Source: Cryptosporangium arvum DSM 44712
GTDB lineage: Bacteria; Actinomycetota; Actinomycetes; Mycobacteriales; Cryptosporangiaceae
DNA length: 64,000 nt
Direction of reading: 5' to 3'
Assembly: GCF_000585375.1 (NCBI RefSeq)
Contig: NZ_KK073874.1
Location: 3,720,001 to 3,784,000, forward strand
A program made the translations under genes and the position numbers. The first letter of the stretch is position 1; each line of letters starts with the position of its first letter. Below, piece after piece: positions 1 to 9,056 of this stretch. The notes under the pieces are model-generated. The model was not told the DNA's origin, did not search any database, and saw only the letters and a program-made list of their open reading frames with translations.

Positions 1-2
1 AG

Positions 3-380
3 CGGCTCGTCCTCCGCGGCGAGCTGCGCCGGGAGACCCGCAAGACGCTCGGCCTGTTCAACCGGAGCGTCCTCGAGGACGGCGGGACCGGCCACCGGGC
101 GCGCCTCCTCGACGACGTACGGCAGGTGCTGGTCGACGGCGCGGAGCCGCAGCCGAGAGTCGCCGCGCTGGCGGCGCTGATCTCGGGGAGCGGGACGCTG
201 CCGCAGTTCGACCCCGAGATTCCGTGGTCAACCCCGGTGATCACCCGAGCCAAGCAGCTCGAGCGAGGGAACTGGGGCGCCGGTGCCGCCGCGGAGGCCG
301 TTACGCGTACCGTCACCGCGACGATCATCAACAGCGTGATCGTCACGGCGACCGCAACTCCCCAGCCGGGCTCGTCCTGA
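3..380 (+). CDS. GPP34 (GOLPH3/VPS74-like) family protein, C-terminal part
   Basis: The frame is open from the window edge to a TGA, so the 5' part of the gene lies outside. The first visible residues (RLVLRGELRRETRKTLGLF) match the conserved part of the GPP34 family just before its C-terminal helices, and the following LVDGAEPQPRVAALAALI is the usual GPP34 segment. The tail WGAGAAAEAVTRTVTATI fits the last amphipathic helix. GPP34 proteins are homologues of the eukaryotic phosphoinositide-binding GOLPH3; their role in actinomycetes is not established. The next gene is on the opposite strand, so this gene ends its transcription unit here. Confidence 0.75.
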   Translation, partial: RLVLRGELRRETRKTLGLFNRSVLEDGGTGHRARLLDDVRQVLVDGAEPQPRVAALAALISGSGTLPQFDPEIPWSTPVITRAKQLERGNWGAGAAAEAVTRTVTATIINSVIVTATATPQPGSS

Positions 381-428
381 AGCATCGGCGGCGGCGGTCG
401 ATTCCTGGATGGACTACCAGGGTCCGAT

Positions 429-782
429 CTACTGACTGCCGGCCGGGGCCGGGGCTTGGACACTGTCGCGCAGGATGACCGCGATGTCGCAGCGGGCCCG
501 GTGCAGCCGGTCGACCTCCGCGGCCAGGTCCGCGTCGACCTGGCGCAGGATCTTCGCCGTGAGGTGCTGGTCCGCGAGCACCTCGGCGATCTGGGAGAGC
601 GAAGCGCCCAACCCCACCAGGCGCCGGATGCACAGAAGTCGGTTGAGGTCCTCGGCGTCGTATTGCTTGTACCCGTTGTACCGACGCTTCGGCTCCGCGA
701 GCAGACCGAGCCGGTGGTAGTACCGGATCGTGTTCACCGTGGTGTCGGCCAGCTCGGCCAGCTCACGGGTACTCCAAGCCAC
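429..782 (-). CDS. MerR family transcriptional regulator
   Basis: A small protein of about 117 residues. The N-terminal winged helix-turn-helix (STRELAELADTTVNTIRYYH) is the classic MerR DNA-binding motif. It is followed by the YNGYKQYDAEDLNRLLCIRRL wing and second helix region and a short coiled-coil dimerisation helix. No effector domain or metal-binding cysteine cluster is present, so the ligand is unknown. I prefer the GTG at 782 because a GGAAGGGG ribosome-binding site lies just upstream; an ATG-like extension to 803 would place the site inside the gene. It is divergent from the LAL regulator, with about 110 bp shared between them. Confidence 0.85.
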   Translation of the reverse strand: MAWSTRELAELADTTVNTIRYYHRLGLLAEPKRRYNGYKQYDAEDLNRLLCIRRLVGLGASLSQIAEVLADQHLTAKILRQVDADLAAEVDRLHRARCDIAVILRDSVQAPAPAGSQ

Positions 783-892
783 GAAAGCCCCTTCCACCTG
801 CAAAAACTTCGGTTCCGACCCGCTCGAAACGAAGCTAGCCCGCGTACTCGACGGATGCCTGAGTCAAATTGCTGCCATCTAGAGTGTTGGGC

Positions 893-3859
893 GTGAACCC
901 GGCTGGGTCAGGTCTCGTAGGGCGAGCGGCAGAGCTGGACCGTCTGGACTCGCTTCTCGACGAAACGGCACGAAACGGTGCTGCCCTCGTTCTCTCGGGC
1001 GAGCCGGGCGTCGGCAAGACGGCGCTGCTGAACGCGGCCGCGGAGCGCGCGGTGGCACGCGGAATCCGCGCGATCCGCGGCGGCGGCGTCGAGTACGAGA
1101 CGGAGATCAGCTTCGCGGGCCTGCACCAGCTCGTCAGCCCGCTCTTCCCCGAGCTGGAACGGCTGCCGGAGTCGTCGCGTGCGGCGCTGGAGGTCGCGCT
1201 CGGCGTCGGAACCGGGCTCGGGCGACCGGAGATGGCCGTCCTGCACGCCGCTCTCGCACTGTTCTGCGAGGCGGCCGCCGCGCAGCCACTGCTCTTGATC
1301 GTCGACGACCTGCACGTCCTCGATCGGGCCAGCCGATCGGTGATCAGCTTCGTCGCCCGGCGGGCCGGCGGTCACCGCGTCGGTGTGCTCGCCGCCGTCC
1401 GGACCGGTACCGACCAGTCACCGGAACGCATCCGGCTGCCGGAGATGCCCATTCTGCCGCTGGGGGACGCGGCGGCGATCCGGCTGCTGTCGGAGCGGTT
1501 CACCCACCTGTCCCGCCGGACGATCGACGGCGTAGCTCATCAGGCGCAGGGGAATCCGCTGGCCCTGCTGGAGTTCGGTGCCCTGGCCGGGGCGCCGGGG
1601 TCGCCCCGCGGTGACCACGCCCGCACCGGTACCGGTCCGGCGGAGGAGGTACGGGCGCTGTATGCCGCGCGCGTCGCCCGGCTACCCCCGACCACCCGTG
1701 AGCTGCTGCTGCTCACCGCCCTGGAAGGGACCGGGGAGCTCAGCGTCCTGGCCGCGGCCGGCGGAGCCCTCGACGCGCTCGACACCGCCGAGCGGGACCA
1801 CCTGATTCGCGCCGCGCCGGACGGGCGCACGGTGCGCTTCCAACACCCGCTGGTCCGATCGGCCGTCGTCGAGCAGGCGACGCTCGAACAGCGTCGGAGT
1901 GCCCATCGACGGCTGGCCGAGGCGCTGGCCGATCAGCTCGAGCGCCGGTCCGATCACCTCTGGATGTCCGCTACGGGTCTCGACGAGTCGGTCGCGCAGA
2001 TCATCGAGGCGGGGGCCCGGCAGAGCCTGCGCCGAGGCGACGCACTGGGGGCACTGTCCCGGTTCCGGCGGGCCGCGGCCCTGAGCCCGGATCGGGAGGT
2101 CGGGCGCCGCCGTCTCGCCCAGGCCGCGTACGTCGGGGCGTACATCGCCGGTCACCTCGAGCTCTCCCATCAGCTCATGCGGGAGCTGGACGACCAGCCG
2201 GACGTCAGCCGATCGCTGTCGGAGGCCGCCGCGGCCGGATACCTCTACCTGATGACCGACGGCGATGCCGCCACCGCCCACCGGCTGCTGGTCGAGGCAA
2301 TCGGATCCCCCGTTCCGAACGATGCCGACCTCTCGCCGGCCCTCTTCACGCTGATGTTGACCTGTTCCTACGCGGCGCGAGCGGACTACTGGACGCCGGT
2401 GCGGGATCTGGTCGCGACGCTTCCCGCCGGGTCCGCGACCTCGCCGGCGTCGCTGGTGCGGATCCTGGAGAACCCCGGTGCGGTTCCGGACGAGCTCCTC
2501 CGGGACCTCGACGAGCAGCTGGCCCGGCTCGACGAGGTGACCGACGCCGATGTCCTCACCCGGACCGCGCTGGCCGCGTTCTACCTCGATCGCCTCGCCC
2601 GCTGCAGCGCGCCGCTGGCCCAGGCGGTCCGGGACGCGCGTGACAGCGGAACGATAGGCGGAGGACTCCCCGCGCTGGTCCTGAGCGCGTGGGACGACCT
2701 GTACGCCGGTCGGTGGAGCCAGGCCCTCGTATCCGCCGGTGAGATCGTCACGTTCGGGGAGAGCACTGGTTATCGCTTCTACAGTCAGGCGGGGCGCTAC
2801 GTCACAGCGCTCGTCGCGGCCCATCGCGGTGATTCCGACGAGTGCGCGGCCCAGTGCCAGGTGCTGTTCGAGTGGGCCGGGAGCCGCGGCCTCGAACGCC
2901 TCGCGCACTGGGCCCACCTGGCACAGGCCCGGGCGGCGCTCGGCTCGTCGGACTTCGAGGCGGCCTTCGGCCACGCGTCGGCGATCACCGCACCCGGCGA
3001 GCTGCCACCGTTCGTTCTCGAAGCGCTCTCGACTGCGTTCGACCTGGTGGAGGCGGCGCTCTACTCCGGACGCAGCGACCAGGCGCTCGCGCACGCGGCG
3101 GCGGTACGGAGTGCTTCGCTCAGCCGGGTCTCGCCCCGGTTCGCGCTCGTGACCGCGGCGGTCACCGCGATGACGTCGGACCCGTCCCAGCTGGCCCGGC
3201 ACTTCGACGAGGCGCTCGCGCTGCCGGGCGTCGAGCAGTGGCCGTTCGAGCTCGCACGGACGCAGCTGGTCTACGGTGAACAGCTGCGCCGCCAGGGGCT
3301 CCGAGTCGAGCCCCGGGTTCACCTCGCCGCGGCGAGGGAGCGCTTCGAGCAGCTCGGCGCGGTGTCCTGGGCGGCGCGGGCCACTGCCGAACTGCGTGCC
3401 AGCGGGGCGACGCGCACGGCCGGGTCCCGGGTCGGGGATGCGCTCACCCCGCAGGAGCTCGGCGTCGCGGAGCTCGCCGCCGCGGGACTGTCCACGAAGG
3501 AGATCGCCGCCCGCTTGGTGCTCTCGCCGCGCACGGTGTCCGCACACCTGTACCGGGCGTTCCCCAAGCTCGGCATCACGTCACGGGCTGCGTTGCGCGA
3601 CGCGCTCAACGAGCGGGCGGGCGGCCGCGACACGGATCACCAGAGCGAGGGCGCCACCGGCTCGGACGGCCAGGCCGATCGGCAGGAGGCGGGCGCCGAG
3701 CCGGCCGTAGATCCGCGAGCTGACCGACGAGGCCGCGATCCGGGCCAGCGCGCCCGGGATGAGGACCGCCGCGACGGTCAGCGGGCTCCAGCGCAGCCCT
3801 TGCAGCAGGGAGATCGTCAACACGGTCGAGTGCGCGATCAGGCCTCCGAACCACAGTGA
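893..3859 (+). CDS. LAL-type LuxR family regulator with AAA ATPase domain, altered C-terminal tail
   Basis: A large ATP-dependent activator of the MalT/LAL class. The Walker A motif GEPGVGKT lies near residue 32, Walker B is LLLIVDDLHVLD, and a long helical TPR-like middle region follows. The LuxR helix-turn-helix sits at about residues 860-910 (VAELAAAGLSTKEIAARLVL, then LSPRTVSAHLYRAFPKLG). Family members normally stop 10-20 residues after the HTH. Here the frame continues about 75 residues as a charged, low-complexity tail that is exactly antisense to a broken MFS gene. The native stop has apparently been lost by a rearrangement near 3620. Start is uncertain: GTG at 893 or 884, TTG at 869; none has a convincing ribosome-binding site. 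Confidence 0.85.
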   Translation: MNPAGSGLVGRAAELDRLDSLLDETARNGAALVLSGEPGVGKTALLNAAAERAVARGIRAIRGGGVEYETEISFAGLHQLVSPLFPELERLPESSRAALEVALGVGTGLGRPEMAVLHAALALFCEAAAAQPLLLIVDDLHVLDRASRSVISFVARRAGGHRVGVLAAVRTGTDQSPERIRLPEMPILPLGDAAAIRLLSERFTHLSRRTIDGVAHQAQGNPLALLEFGALAGAPGSPRGDHARTGTGPAEEVRALYAARVARLPPTTRELLLLTALEGTGELSVLAAAGGALDALDTAERDHLIRAAPDGRTVRFQHPLVRSAVVEQATLEQRRSAHRRLAEALADQLERRSDHLWMSATGLDESVAQIIEAGARQSLRRGDALGALSRFRRAAALSPDREVGRRRLAQAAYVGAYIAGHLELSHQLMRELDDQPDVSRSLSEAAAAGYLYLMTDGDAATAHRLLVEAIGSPVPNDADLSPALFTLMLTCSYAARADYWTPVRDLVATLPAGSATSPASLVRILENPGAVPDELLRDLDEQLARLDEVTDADVLTRTALAAFYLDRLARCSAPLAQAVRDARDSGTIGGGLPALVLSAWDDLYAGRWSQALVSAGEIVTFGESTGYRFYSQAGRYVTALVAAHRGDSDECAAQCQVLFEWAGSRGLERLAHWAHLAQARAALGSSDFEAAFGHASAITAPGELPPFVLEALSTAFDLVEAALYSGRSDQALAHAAAVRSASLSRVSPRFALVTAAVTAMTSDPSQLARHFDEALALPGVEQWPFELARTQLVYGEQLRRQGLRVEPRVHLAAARERFEQLGAVSWAARATAELRASGATRTAGSRVGDALTPQELGVAELAAAGLSTKEIAARLVLSPRTVSAHLYRAFPKLGITSRAALRDALNERAGGRDTDHQSEGATGSDGQADRQEAGAEPAVDPRADRRGRDPGQRARDEDRRDGQRAPAQPLQQGDRQHGRVRDQASEPQ

Positions 3860-4553
3860 TGCCACCAGGTTCCCGGCCGCGAATCCCCGGGAGGTCATCA
3901 GCGCGGGCACGAACAGGGGCATGCGGCCACGGGCGGCGTACCGGTACTCCCAGACGCCGGTCGCCGCGACCAGCAGGCCGCAGATCCCGAGAATGCTCCG
4001 GAGCCGATCGCCGTCGATACCCGGGTCGATCACCGGCAGGGTCACCAGCAGCACGAACGCGCCGACCAGGACGATCGCCGGCAGATCGAGGTCCATCCGG
4101 CCCGCCTCGCGCGTCCGGACCGGGATGAAGCGGAGCGTGAGCAGCGCGGTCGCGAGGACGAACGGCAGGCTCAGGGCCAGCACCGCCCGCCAGGCCAGTG
4201 CGTCGGGCACCACGGCCAGTAGCAGCCCGGCGGCGAGCGGCCCCACGACCGCGGCGGCCGCCCCGGCGGCGGAGTAGGCGGCCAGTGCCCGGACCCGCCG
4301 CAGGCCTCTGAAGTGGTCCTGGATGATGCCCAGCACCTGAGCGCTGATCAGCCCGGCGCCCAGCCCCTGCACGGCGCGTGCCGTGGCCGCCGACCAGTCA
4401 ATACACGGACAGGAACCACTGCGCCCCGCCGGTCGGTGCACCCAGTTCGGTGGCGAGCGAGGGAACCGCGTAGTTGACGACGCCCTGATCCATCAGCGTC
4501 GCGAACCCGGCGCCGGCGCAGCAGGCGAGCACACCGAGCTCCGTGCGTCGCAT
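3581..4553 (-). pseudogene. MFS (DHA2-like) transporter, broken by internal deletion/frameshift and truncated at the 3' end
   Basis: From the ATG at 4553 the first frame encodes MRRTELGVLACCAGAGF followed by the TM1 signature LMDQGVVNYAVPSLATELGA and a QWFLSVY segment, then a stop at 4398-4400. In a second frame the protein resumes with ARAVQGLGAGLISAQVLGI, the TM4-region signature of drug:H+ antiporters, and continues through further membrane helices to about 3600. TM2 and TM3 (roughly 50 residues) are missing at the join. The C-terminal end stops well short of a 14-TM transporter and overlaps the antisense 3' end of the LAL gene. It lies 15 bp after the last LLM gene on the same strand, so it was probably the efflux gene of that operon. 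Confidence 0.75.
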
Positions 4554-4568
4554 CGACCCCGACAGCCC

Positions 4569-5846
4569 CTACGGCCGGGGAAGGTCGAGGTGCTCGCGGA
4601 GTGTGGTGCCCGTGTACTCGGTGCGGTAGATACCTCGATCCTGGAGGGCGGGCACCAGCCTGTCGACGATCTCGTCGATCGTGCCGGGGATGAGCTGCGG
4701 GATCAGGTTGAAGCCGTCGACGACGCCGTCGCCCACGAAGCGGGCCCACTCGTCGGCGACCTGGCCGGGCGTCCCGACGAAGCCCTCGTGCCGCGGGGTG
4801 ACCTCGGCGACCAGGTCGCGGATGGAGAAGCCACCTGCTTCGGCCAGCACCCTCCACTGGGCGATCCGGTCGAGCTTGCCGGTCCGCCACTCGATCGGGA
4901 GCGTGCCGCGGGAGGGGTCCAACTCGCCGTCGGTGGGCTCGATGTCCGGGAGCGGGCCGTCCGGGTCGTAGTCCGAGAGGTCCTTGCCCCAGAACTGTTC
5001 GAGGAACGCGATGGCCCGCGGGCCGGTGGTCTGCTCCCGGCGGATCCACTGGGCCCGGTCGGTGGCCTCGGCCGGGGTGTCACCGAGCACCACCGAGGTT
5101 CCCGGCAGGATCCGTAACGAGTCCGGTGCGCGGCCGTATGCGGCCAGCCGGGCCCGGAGATCGTCGGCGTACGCAGCGGCCTCGTCGTAGGTGCTGTGCG
5201 CGGAGAAGACGACGTCAGCGTGGCGGGCGGCCAGGTCGCGGCCGCCCGGGGAGTCGCCGGCCTGGAAGATCACCGGACGGCTCTGTGGACTCTTCGGCGT
5301 CGTTGCGGCGGCTCGGAGGGTCACGAGATCCGTGGCGCGCTCCACGGTGTCCGGACCCGACCAGAGGGCCTTCGCCGCGTCGACGAACTGGGCGGCCCGC
5401 TCGTAGCGCCGCTCGTGGGGCAGCCAGCCGCCGTGCCGGAAGTTCTCCCCGGTCCAGGCGTTGTCGGTGGTCACGACGTTCCACCCGGCCCGGCCGCCGG
5501 AGATCAGATCGAGCGACGCCAGACGCCGGGCCAGGTCGGCCGGGTAGTTGTAGGTCGCGTTCTGAGTGGCGACCAGGCCGATCCGCTCGGTGACCCCGGC
5601 CAGCACGGCCAGTTGGGTGATCGCGTCCGGACGGCCGGCGACGTCCAGGGAGTGGACCCGGCCCCGGTTCTCTCGGACGCGCAGCCCTTCACCGAGGAAG
5701 AAGGCGTCGAACAGGCCGCGTTCGAGGGTCCGGGCGACGTGGACGAACGTGTCGATCTCGGTGTGCGGGGCGTGCGTGGGGTCGGTCCAGAGCAGCTGCG
5801 GGCCGACACCGGTGTAGAAGACGCCCAAGTGCAGAGTCCTGCTCAC
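4569..5846 (-). CDS. LLM class flavin-dependent monooxygenase, NtaA/SnaA/DszA type
   Basis: 425 residues, full length for the NtaA/SnaA/DszA/SoxA branch of luciferase-like monooxygenases. The TIM-barrel start is HLGVFYTGVG, followed by FDAFFLGEG, the RIGLVATQNATYNYPADLAR strand, and the family hallmark LISGGRAGWNVVTT, which continues into DNAWTGENFRHG. The closing motif FVGTPGQVADEW is also present. Such enzymes use reduced FMN and oxygen to attack sulfur compounds or chelators, with a separate flavin reductase supplying FMNH2. The start overlaps the stop of the upstream LLM gene by 4 bp, so the two are translationally coupled. The actual substrate cannot be read from sequence. Confidence 0.9.
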   Translation of the reverse strand: MSRTLHLGVFYTGVGPQLLWTDPTHAPHTEIDTFVHVARTLERGLFDAFFLGEGLRVRENRGRVHSLDVAGRPDAITQLAVLAGVTERIGLVATQNATYNYPADLARRLASLDLISGGRAGWNVVTTDNAWTGENFRHGGWLPHERRYERAAQFVDAAKALWSGPDTVERATDLVTLRAAATTPKSPQSRPVIFQAGDSPGGRDLAARHADVVFSAHSTYDEAAAYADDLRARLAAYGRAPDSLRILPGTSVVLGDTPAEATDRAQWIRREQTTGPRAIAFLEQFWGKDLSDYDPDGPLPDIEPTDGELDPSRGTLPIEWRTGKLDRIAQWRVLAEAGGFSIRDLVAEVTPRHEGFVGTPGQVADEWARFVGDGVVDGFNLIPQLIPGTIDEIVDRLVPALQDRGIYRTEYTGTTLREHLDLPRP

Positions 5847-6877
5847 GACGCGGTTACCTCTCGGGAGCTGGTGGCGAAGCGGTTGATCGGGCGGGGGAGG
5901 CGCAGCGTCTCGCGCAGGGTGGCGCCTCTCAGCGGTCCGAGACCGTTCAGCTGCTCGACGAGTCCCGGCAGATCGACGTCGAGGACGGCCGGATGCAGGC
6001 GGACGCCGTCGACGTGTTCGGCGAGCCGGCGCAAGAGGTCACGGAGGGCCTCGGGTGAGCCGACGTGCCGGAGGCGGGTCGGCGGACCCCACGGCGTGCG
6101 GGCGTCCAGGGCTTCGAGACGCGTCTGCGCCGATTCGTCGGTGCCCAGGAGGACGTCGAGCTCGGCGAAGACCCGGGGTGCCCCGTCCCGCCGGGCCCGG
6201 GACACCTGACGTTCGAGGTCGATCCCGTCGACGAGGGCGATGTCCAGCTGCCCGGTGACGCCCAGGGTGTCGGCACCGAGGACGACGACCTGGCCCTGCG
6301 GGGGTCGCGGGGTGATCAGCGGCCCGATCACCGAGAACGTGTCGCCGACGAAGTTGATGTGGTGGACACGGTCGGGATCGAGGAACTGGCCGGTGGCGAC
6401 GTCCTTGATGATCGCGTCGTCCTCCCAGGAGTCCCAGAGTTGCCGCCCCACCTCGATGACGTCGCGGACCTCCTCACGGAGGGCCTCCACGGCGAGCGGT
6501 TCACGGCCGACGGTGGCCAGGGCGGCGGCCGAGTTCTGCGCGCTCACGAGCCAGGCCGCCCGTCCGTGAGTGGCGATGTCGAGGCTGGCCAGCTGCGTGG
6601 CGAGGTGGAACGGCTCGGTGGTCGTGACGTGCAGGGCCGGGGCCAGACCGATCGTCTGGGTGCGGAGGGCCAGATATGCGGCACGCACCCCCGCCTCGAT
6701 TCCGCCGCCGGAAGGCTGGGCCGAATCGTCCAGCGTCACGAGGGCGAACCCGGCGTCGTCGGCGAGACGCGCGACCCGGGTCAGTTCGTCCGGATCGAAG
6801 GCGGCGCCGGGCGGCCCCGCAGCCGCCGGATGGGCACCCGGTCCGCTGATTTCCACCGCCAGATGCGGATACGCCAT
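5843..6877 (-). CDS. LLM class flavin-dependent oxidoreductase
   Basis: 344 residues. The ATG at 6877 is preceded by a strong AGGAGG site. Recognisable segments are DDAGFALVTLDDSAQP (barrel strand and helix), TIGLAPALHVTTTEPFHLAT, SLDIATHGRAAWLVSAQN, which replaces the usual SGGR-W-VV motif, and the C-terminal VGSPEALRDLLRRLAE. It is more divergent than its neighbours, and the GGR motif is HGR here, so its cofactor preference (FMN or F420) is open. It sits 11 bp after one LLM gene and overlaps the next by 4 bp, the fourth cistron of the minus-strand operon. Confidence 0.85.
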   Translation of the reverse strand: MAYPHLAVEISGPGAHPAAAGPPGAAFDPDELTRVARLADDAGFALVTLDDSAQPSGGGIEAGVRAAYLALRTQTIGLAPALHVTTTEPFHLATQLASLDIATHGRAAWLVSAQNSAAALATVGREPLAVEALREEVRDVIEVGRQLWDSWEDDAIIKDVATGQFLDPDRVHHINFVGDTFSVIGPLITPRPPQGQVVVLGADTLGVTGQLDIALVDGIDLERQVSRARRDGAPRVFAELDVLLGTDESAQTRLEALDARTPWGPPTRLRHVGSPEALRDLLRRLAEHVDGVRLHPAVLDVDLPGLVEQLNGLGPLRGATLRETLRLPRPINRFATSSREVTAS

Positions 6878-6888
6878 CGTGCGTCCTC

Positions 6889-7950
6889 CTAGGAAGGTTC
6901 GCGCAGCAGCGGCAGGAGCTGGTCGCCCTGCCGCTTGATCTCCGGCAGATAGGGGGTGTCGGAGAGCAGGAAATGGGTGATGCCGAGCTCCCGGTAGCGG
7001 CGCAGCGACGTCGCCACGTCCTGCGCGGAGCCGACCAGCCACGTCGTCGCCGCGCCCGCGGCTCCGAACCGGCCCGGAGCGGTGTAGAGGTTGTCGTCGA
7101 GCACGTCCCCGCGCTCGGCGAGACCCAGCAGGCGCTGCTGACCGACGGCGGTCCGCCAGTCCGCGTCGCGGGCGATCGTGCCTTCGGCCATCTTCGCCAC
7201 CCGGGCCTGTGCGTCGATCCAGGCCTGCTCGGTGGTGTCGCGGACGAGCGTGGTGACCCGGAGGCCGAACTCCAGCGGAGCATGCTCGCGCCCCAGTGCG
7301 TCGCTCAGGCGCTTGAGCCGTTCGATCCGCTCGCGGACGTCGTCCAGCGGCTCGCCCCAGAAGAGCTGGACGTCGGCCTCGGTGGCCGCCACCTTCTCCG
7401 CCGCCGCGGAGGCGCCACCGAAGTAGAGCCGCGGATGGCGGCGCCCGGGCCGGACGACGGGTCGCTGGGCGATCGTGGAGTCGGTGACGTGGAAGTGCTC
7501 ACCGCGGAACGTGACGTGCTCCCGCGTCCACAATTGCCGCACGAGCCGCAGAAACTCTTCGGTGCGGGCGTAGCGCTGGGCCTGGTCGCCCTCGCTGTCG
7601 CCGTAGGCGGCCAGGTTGTCCTGGCCCGAGACGACGTTGATCAGCACCCGGCCCGCGCTGAGCTGGTCGAGGGTGGTGACCGCGGCGGCGAAGTGCGCCG
7701 GGTGCCAGTAGCCCGGCCGGGCCGCGATCAGGGGCTGGAAGGTCGTCGTGCGGGCGGCCAGCGCCGTGGCGACGGTGAAGGTGTCCGGGCGGTTCCAACC
7801 GGCCCCGAGCAGCGCCCCGCCCCAGCCGTGCTCCTCGATCGCCAGGGCCTGCTGGGTCAGCGCCGGCAAACCGTTGTGGTCTTCGACGACGTCGTCCCCG
7901 CGGTGGCCGGCCCGCACCTGGTTGGGGACGTACCAGAGGAACTCGCTCAT
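6889..7950 (-). CDS. LLM class flavin-dependent oxidoreductase, alkanesulfonate monooxygenase (SsuD)-like
   Basis: 353 residues. It starts MSEFLWYVPNQVRAGHRGD, typical of SsuD-like enzymes, with the motifs WGGALLGAGWNRPDTFTVA and ARPGYWHPAHFA, the signature LSAGRVLINVVSGQDNLAAY, and TWLVGSAQDVATSLRRYREL near the end. SsuD family enzymes cleave the C-S bond of sulfonates using FMNH2 and oxygen. No SsuE-type reductase is encoded nearby. The ATG at 7950 overlaps the upstream stop as ATGA, so it is coupled to the preceding cistron. Assignment to the SsuD branch is good; activity on sulfonates is inference. Confidence 0.9.
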   Translation of the reverse strand: MSEFLWYVPNQVRAGHRGDDVVEDHNGLPALTQQALAIEEHGWGGALLGAGWNRPDTFTVATALAARTTTFQPLIAARPGYWHPAHFAAAVTTLDQLSAGRVLINVVSGQDNLAAYGDSEGDQAQRYARTEEFLRLVRQLWTREHVTFRGEHFHVTDSTIAQRPVVRPGRRHPRLYFGGASAAAEKVAATEADVQLFWGEPLDDVRERIERLKRLSDALGREHAPLEFGLRVTTLVRDTTEQAWIDAQARVAKMAEGTIARDADWRTAVGQQRLLGLAERGDVLDDNLYTAPGRFGAAGAATTWLVGSAQDVATSLRRYRELGITHFLLSDTPYLPEIKRQGDQLLPLLREPS

Positions 7951-9056
7951 GACGCCACGGAGTTCCACTCCTTGGCCAGCAGCTCGTACGAGCGCACCCG
8001 GTCCGCGTGGTCGTGGGTGATCGTGGTGACGACCAGTTCGTCGGCGTCCGTGGCCTCCTGCAGTTCGAGCAGGCGCCGCGCGACGGTGTCGGGGGCGCCG
8101 ACGAACTGCGTCTCGAGCCGGTCGGCGACCAGTTCCCGGTCCTCCTCGGTCCAGGGGAACGCGGCGGCCTCGGCGGGCGTCGGGAAAGCGATGGCCCCGG
8201 CGGCCGTGCGGATGCTGCGGACCCACGGGGCGTATCCGGCGGCCAGCTCCCGGGCGGTGGCGTCGTCGTCGGCCACGACCACGTCGGCCGAGACGCTGAC
8301 GTAGGGCGCGTCGAGATACTCCGACGGCCGGAAGGCGGCCCGGTAGGCGGCCACGGCTTCGAGCACTCCGGCCGGAGCGACGTGGTAGTTCGCCGCGAAT
8401 CGGAGTCCGCGCTCGCCGGCCACCGTGGCACTCTGTCCGCCGCTGCTGCCCAGGATCCAGAGCTCGACGTCCGCGCCCTCGCCGGGGCTGGCGTGCCCTT
8501 CGACGCCTTCGTACTGGTAGGTGCCGTGCAGCAGCGCGAGCAGGTCGTCGATCTGCTCCCCGTAGTCCGGCGGTTGCGCACCGGGCAGCTGCAGCAGACG
8601 CTGGTGCAGCGCGATCCGGGGTGAACCGAGCAGCCGGGCGAAGGAGAACGGCTTCGGCACGACCAGCCCGTTGCTCGGCCGGGCGGGCGCGGGCGTCGCC
8701 TGCGTGCTGGGCGGACGCCCGCTCGACCGGCCGAGTCCCAGGTCGATGCGCCCGGGATGCAGCGCGTCGACCAGGCCGACCTCCTCCACGACCGACAACG
8801 CGGTGCGGTGACCGAGCTGGAACCCGGCCGAGCCGAGCCGGATGCGTGAGGTCGCCGCCGCGGCCAGCGCGATCAGGACGGACGGGGACGAGCCCAGGAC
8901 GCCGGGATTGAGGTGGTGTTCGGCGAACCAGTACCGGCGGTAGCCGAACTCCTCCGTCCGGCGGGCCAGATCGACGGCGTTGCGGACGGCGTCTGCGGTG
9001 GTGGAGCCGGAGCTGACCGGGACCAGGTCGAGCACGGAGAGCGGGACGCGGGTCAT
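7947..9056 (-). CDS. MsnO8-like LLM class oxidoreductase
   Basis: 369 residues. The sequence PLSVLDLVPVSSGSTTADA, YRRYWFAEHHLNPG, TSRIRLGSAGFQLGHRTALS and LHPGRIDLGLGRS is the standard pattern of the MsnO8-like LLM group. This group is common in actinomycetes and includes enzymes acting in natural product pathways. The WILGSSGGQSATVAG and FVGAPDTVARRLLELQ motifs near the C-terminus confirm a complete barrel. It overlaps both neighbours by 4 bp (ATGA junctions), making it the second gene of the five-LLM operon. Substrate unknown. Confidence 0.9.
   Translation of the reverse strand: MTRVPLSVLDLVPVSSGSTTADAVRNAVDLARRTEEFGYRRYWFAEHHLNPGVLGSSPSVLIALAAAATSRIRLGSAGFQLGHRTALSVVEEVGLVDALHPGRIDLGLGRSSGRPPSTQATPAPARPSNGLVVPKPFSFARLLGSPRIALHQRLLQLPGAQPPDYGEQIDDLLALLHGTYQYEGVEGHASPGEGADVELWILGSSGGQSATVAGERGLRFAANYHVAPAGVLEAVAAYRAAFRPSEYLDAPYVSVSADVVVADDDATARELAAGYAPWVRSIRTAAGAIAFPTPAEAAAFPWTEEDRELVADRLETQFVGAPDTVARRLLELQEATDADELVVTTITHDHADRVRSYELLAKEWNSVAS

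Noticed and set aside
1682-3547. A 621-codon open frame on the minus strand inside the LAL gene
   Set aside because: It is antisense to a gene with clear Walker and LuxR motifs, has no family motif, and long shadow frames are expected in GC-rich DNA.
3625-3859. Novel C-terminal domain of the LAL regulator
   Set aside because: The residues are the antisense reading of a broken MFS gene, so the tail arose by rearrangement.
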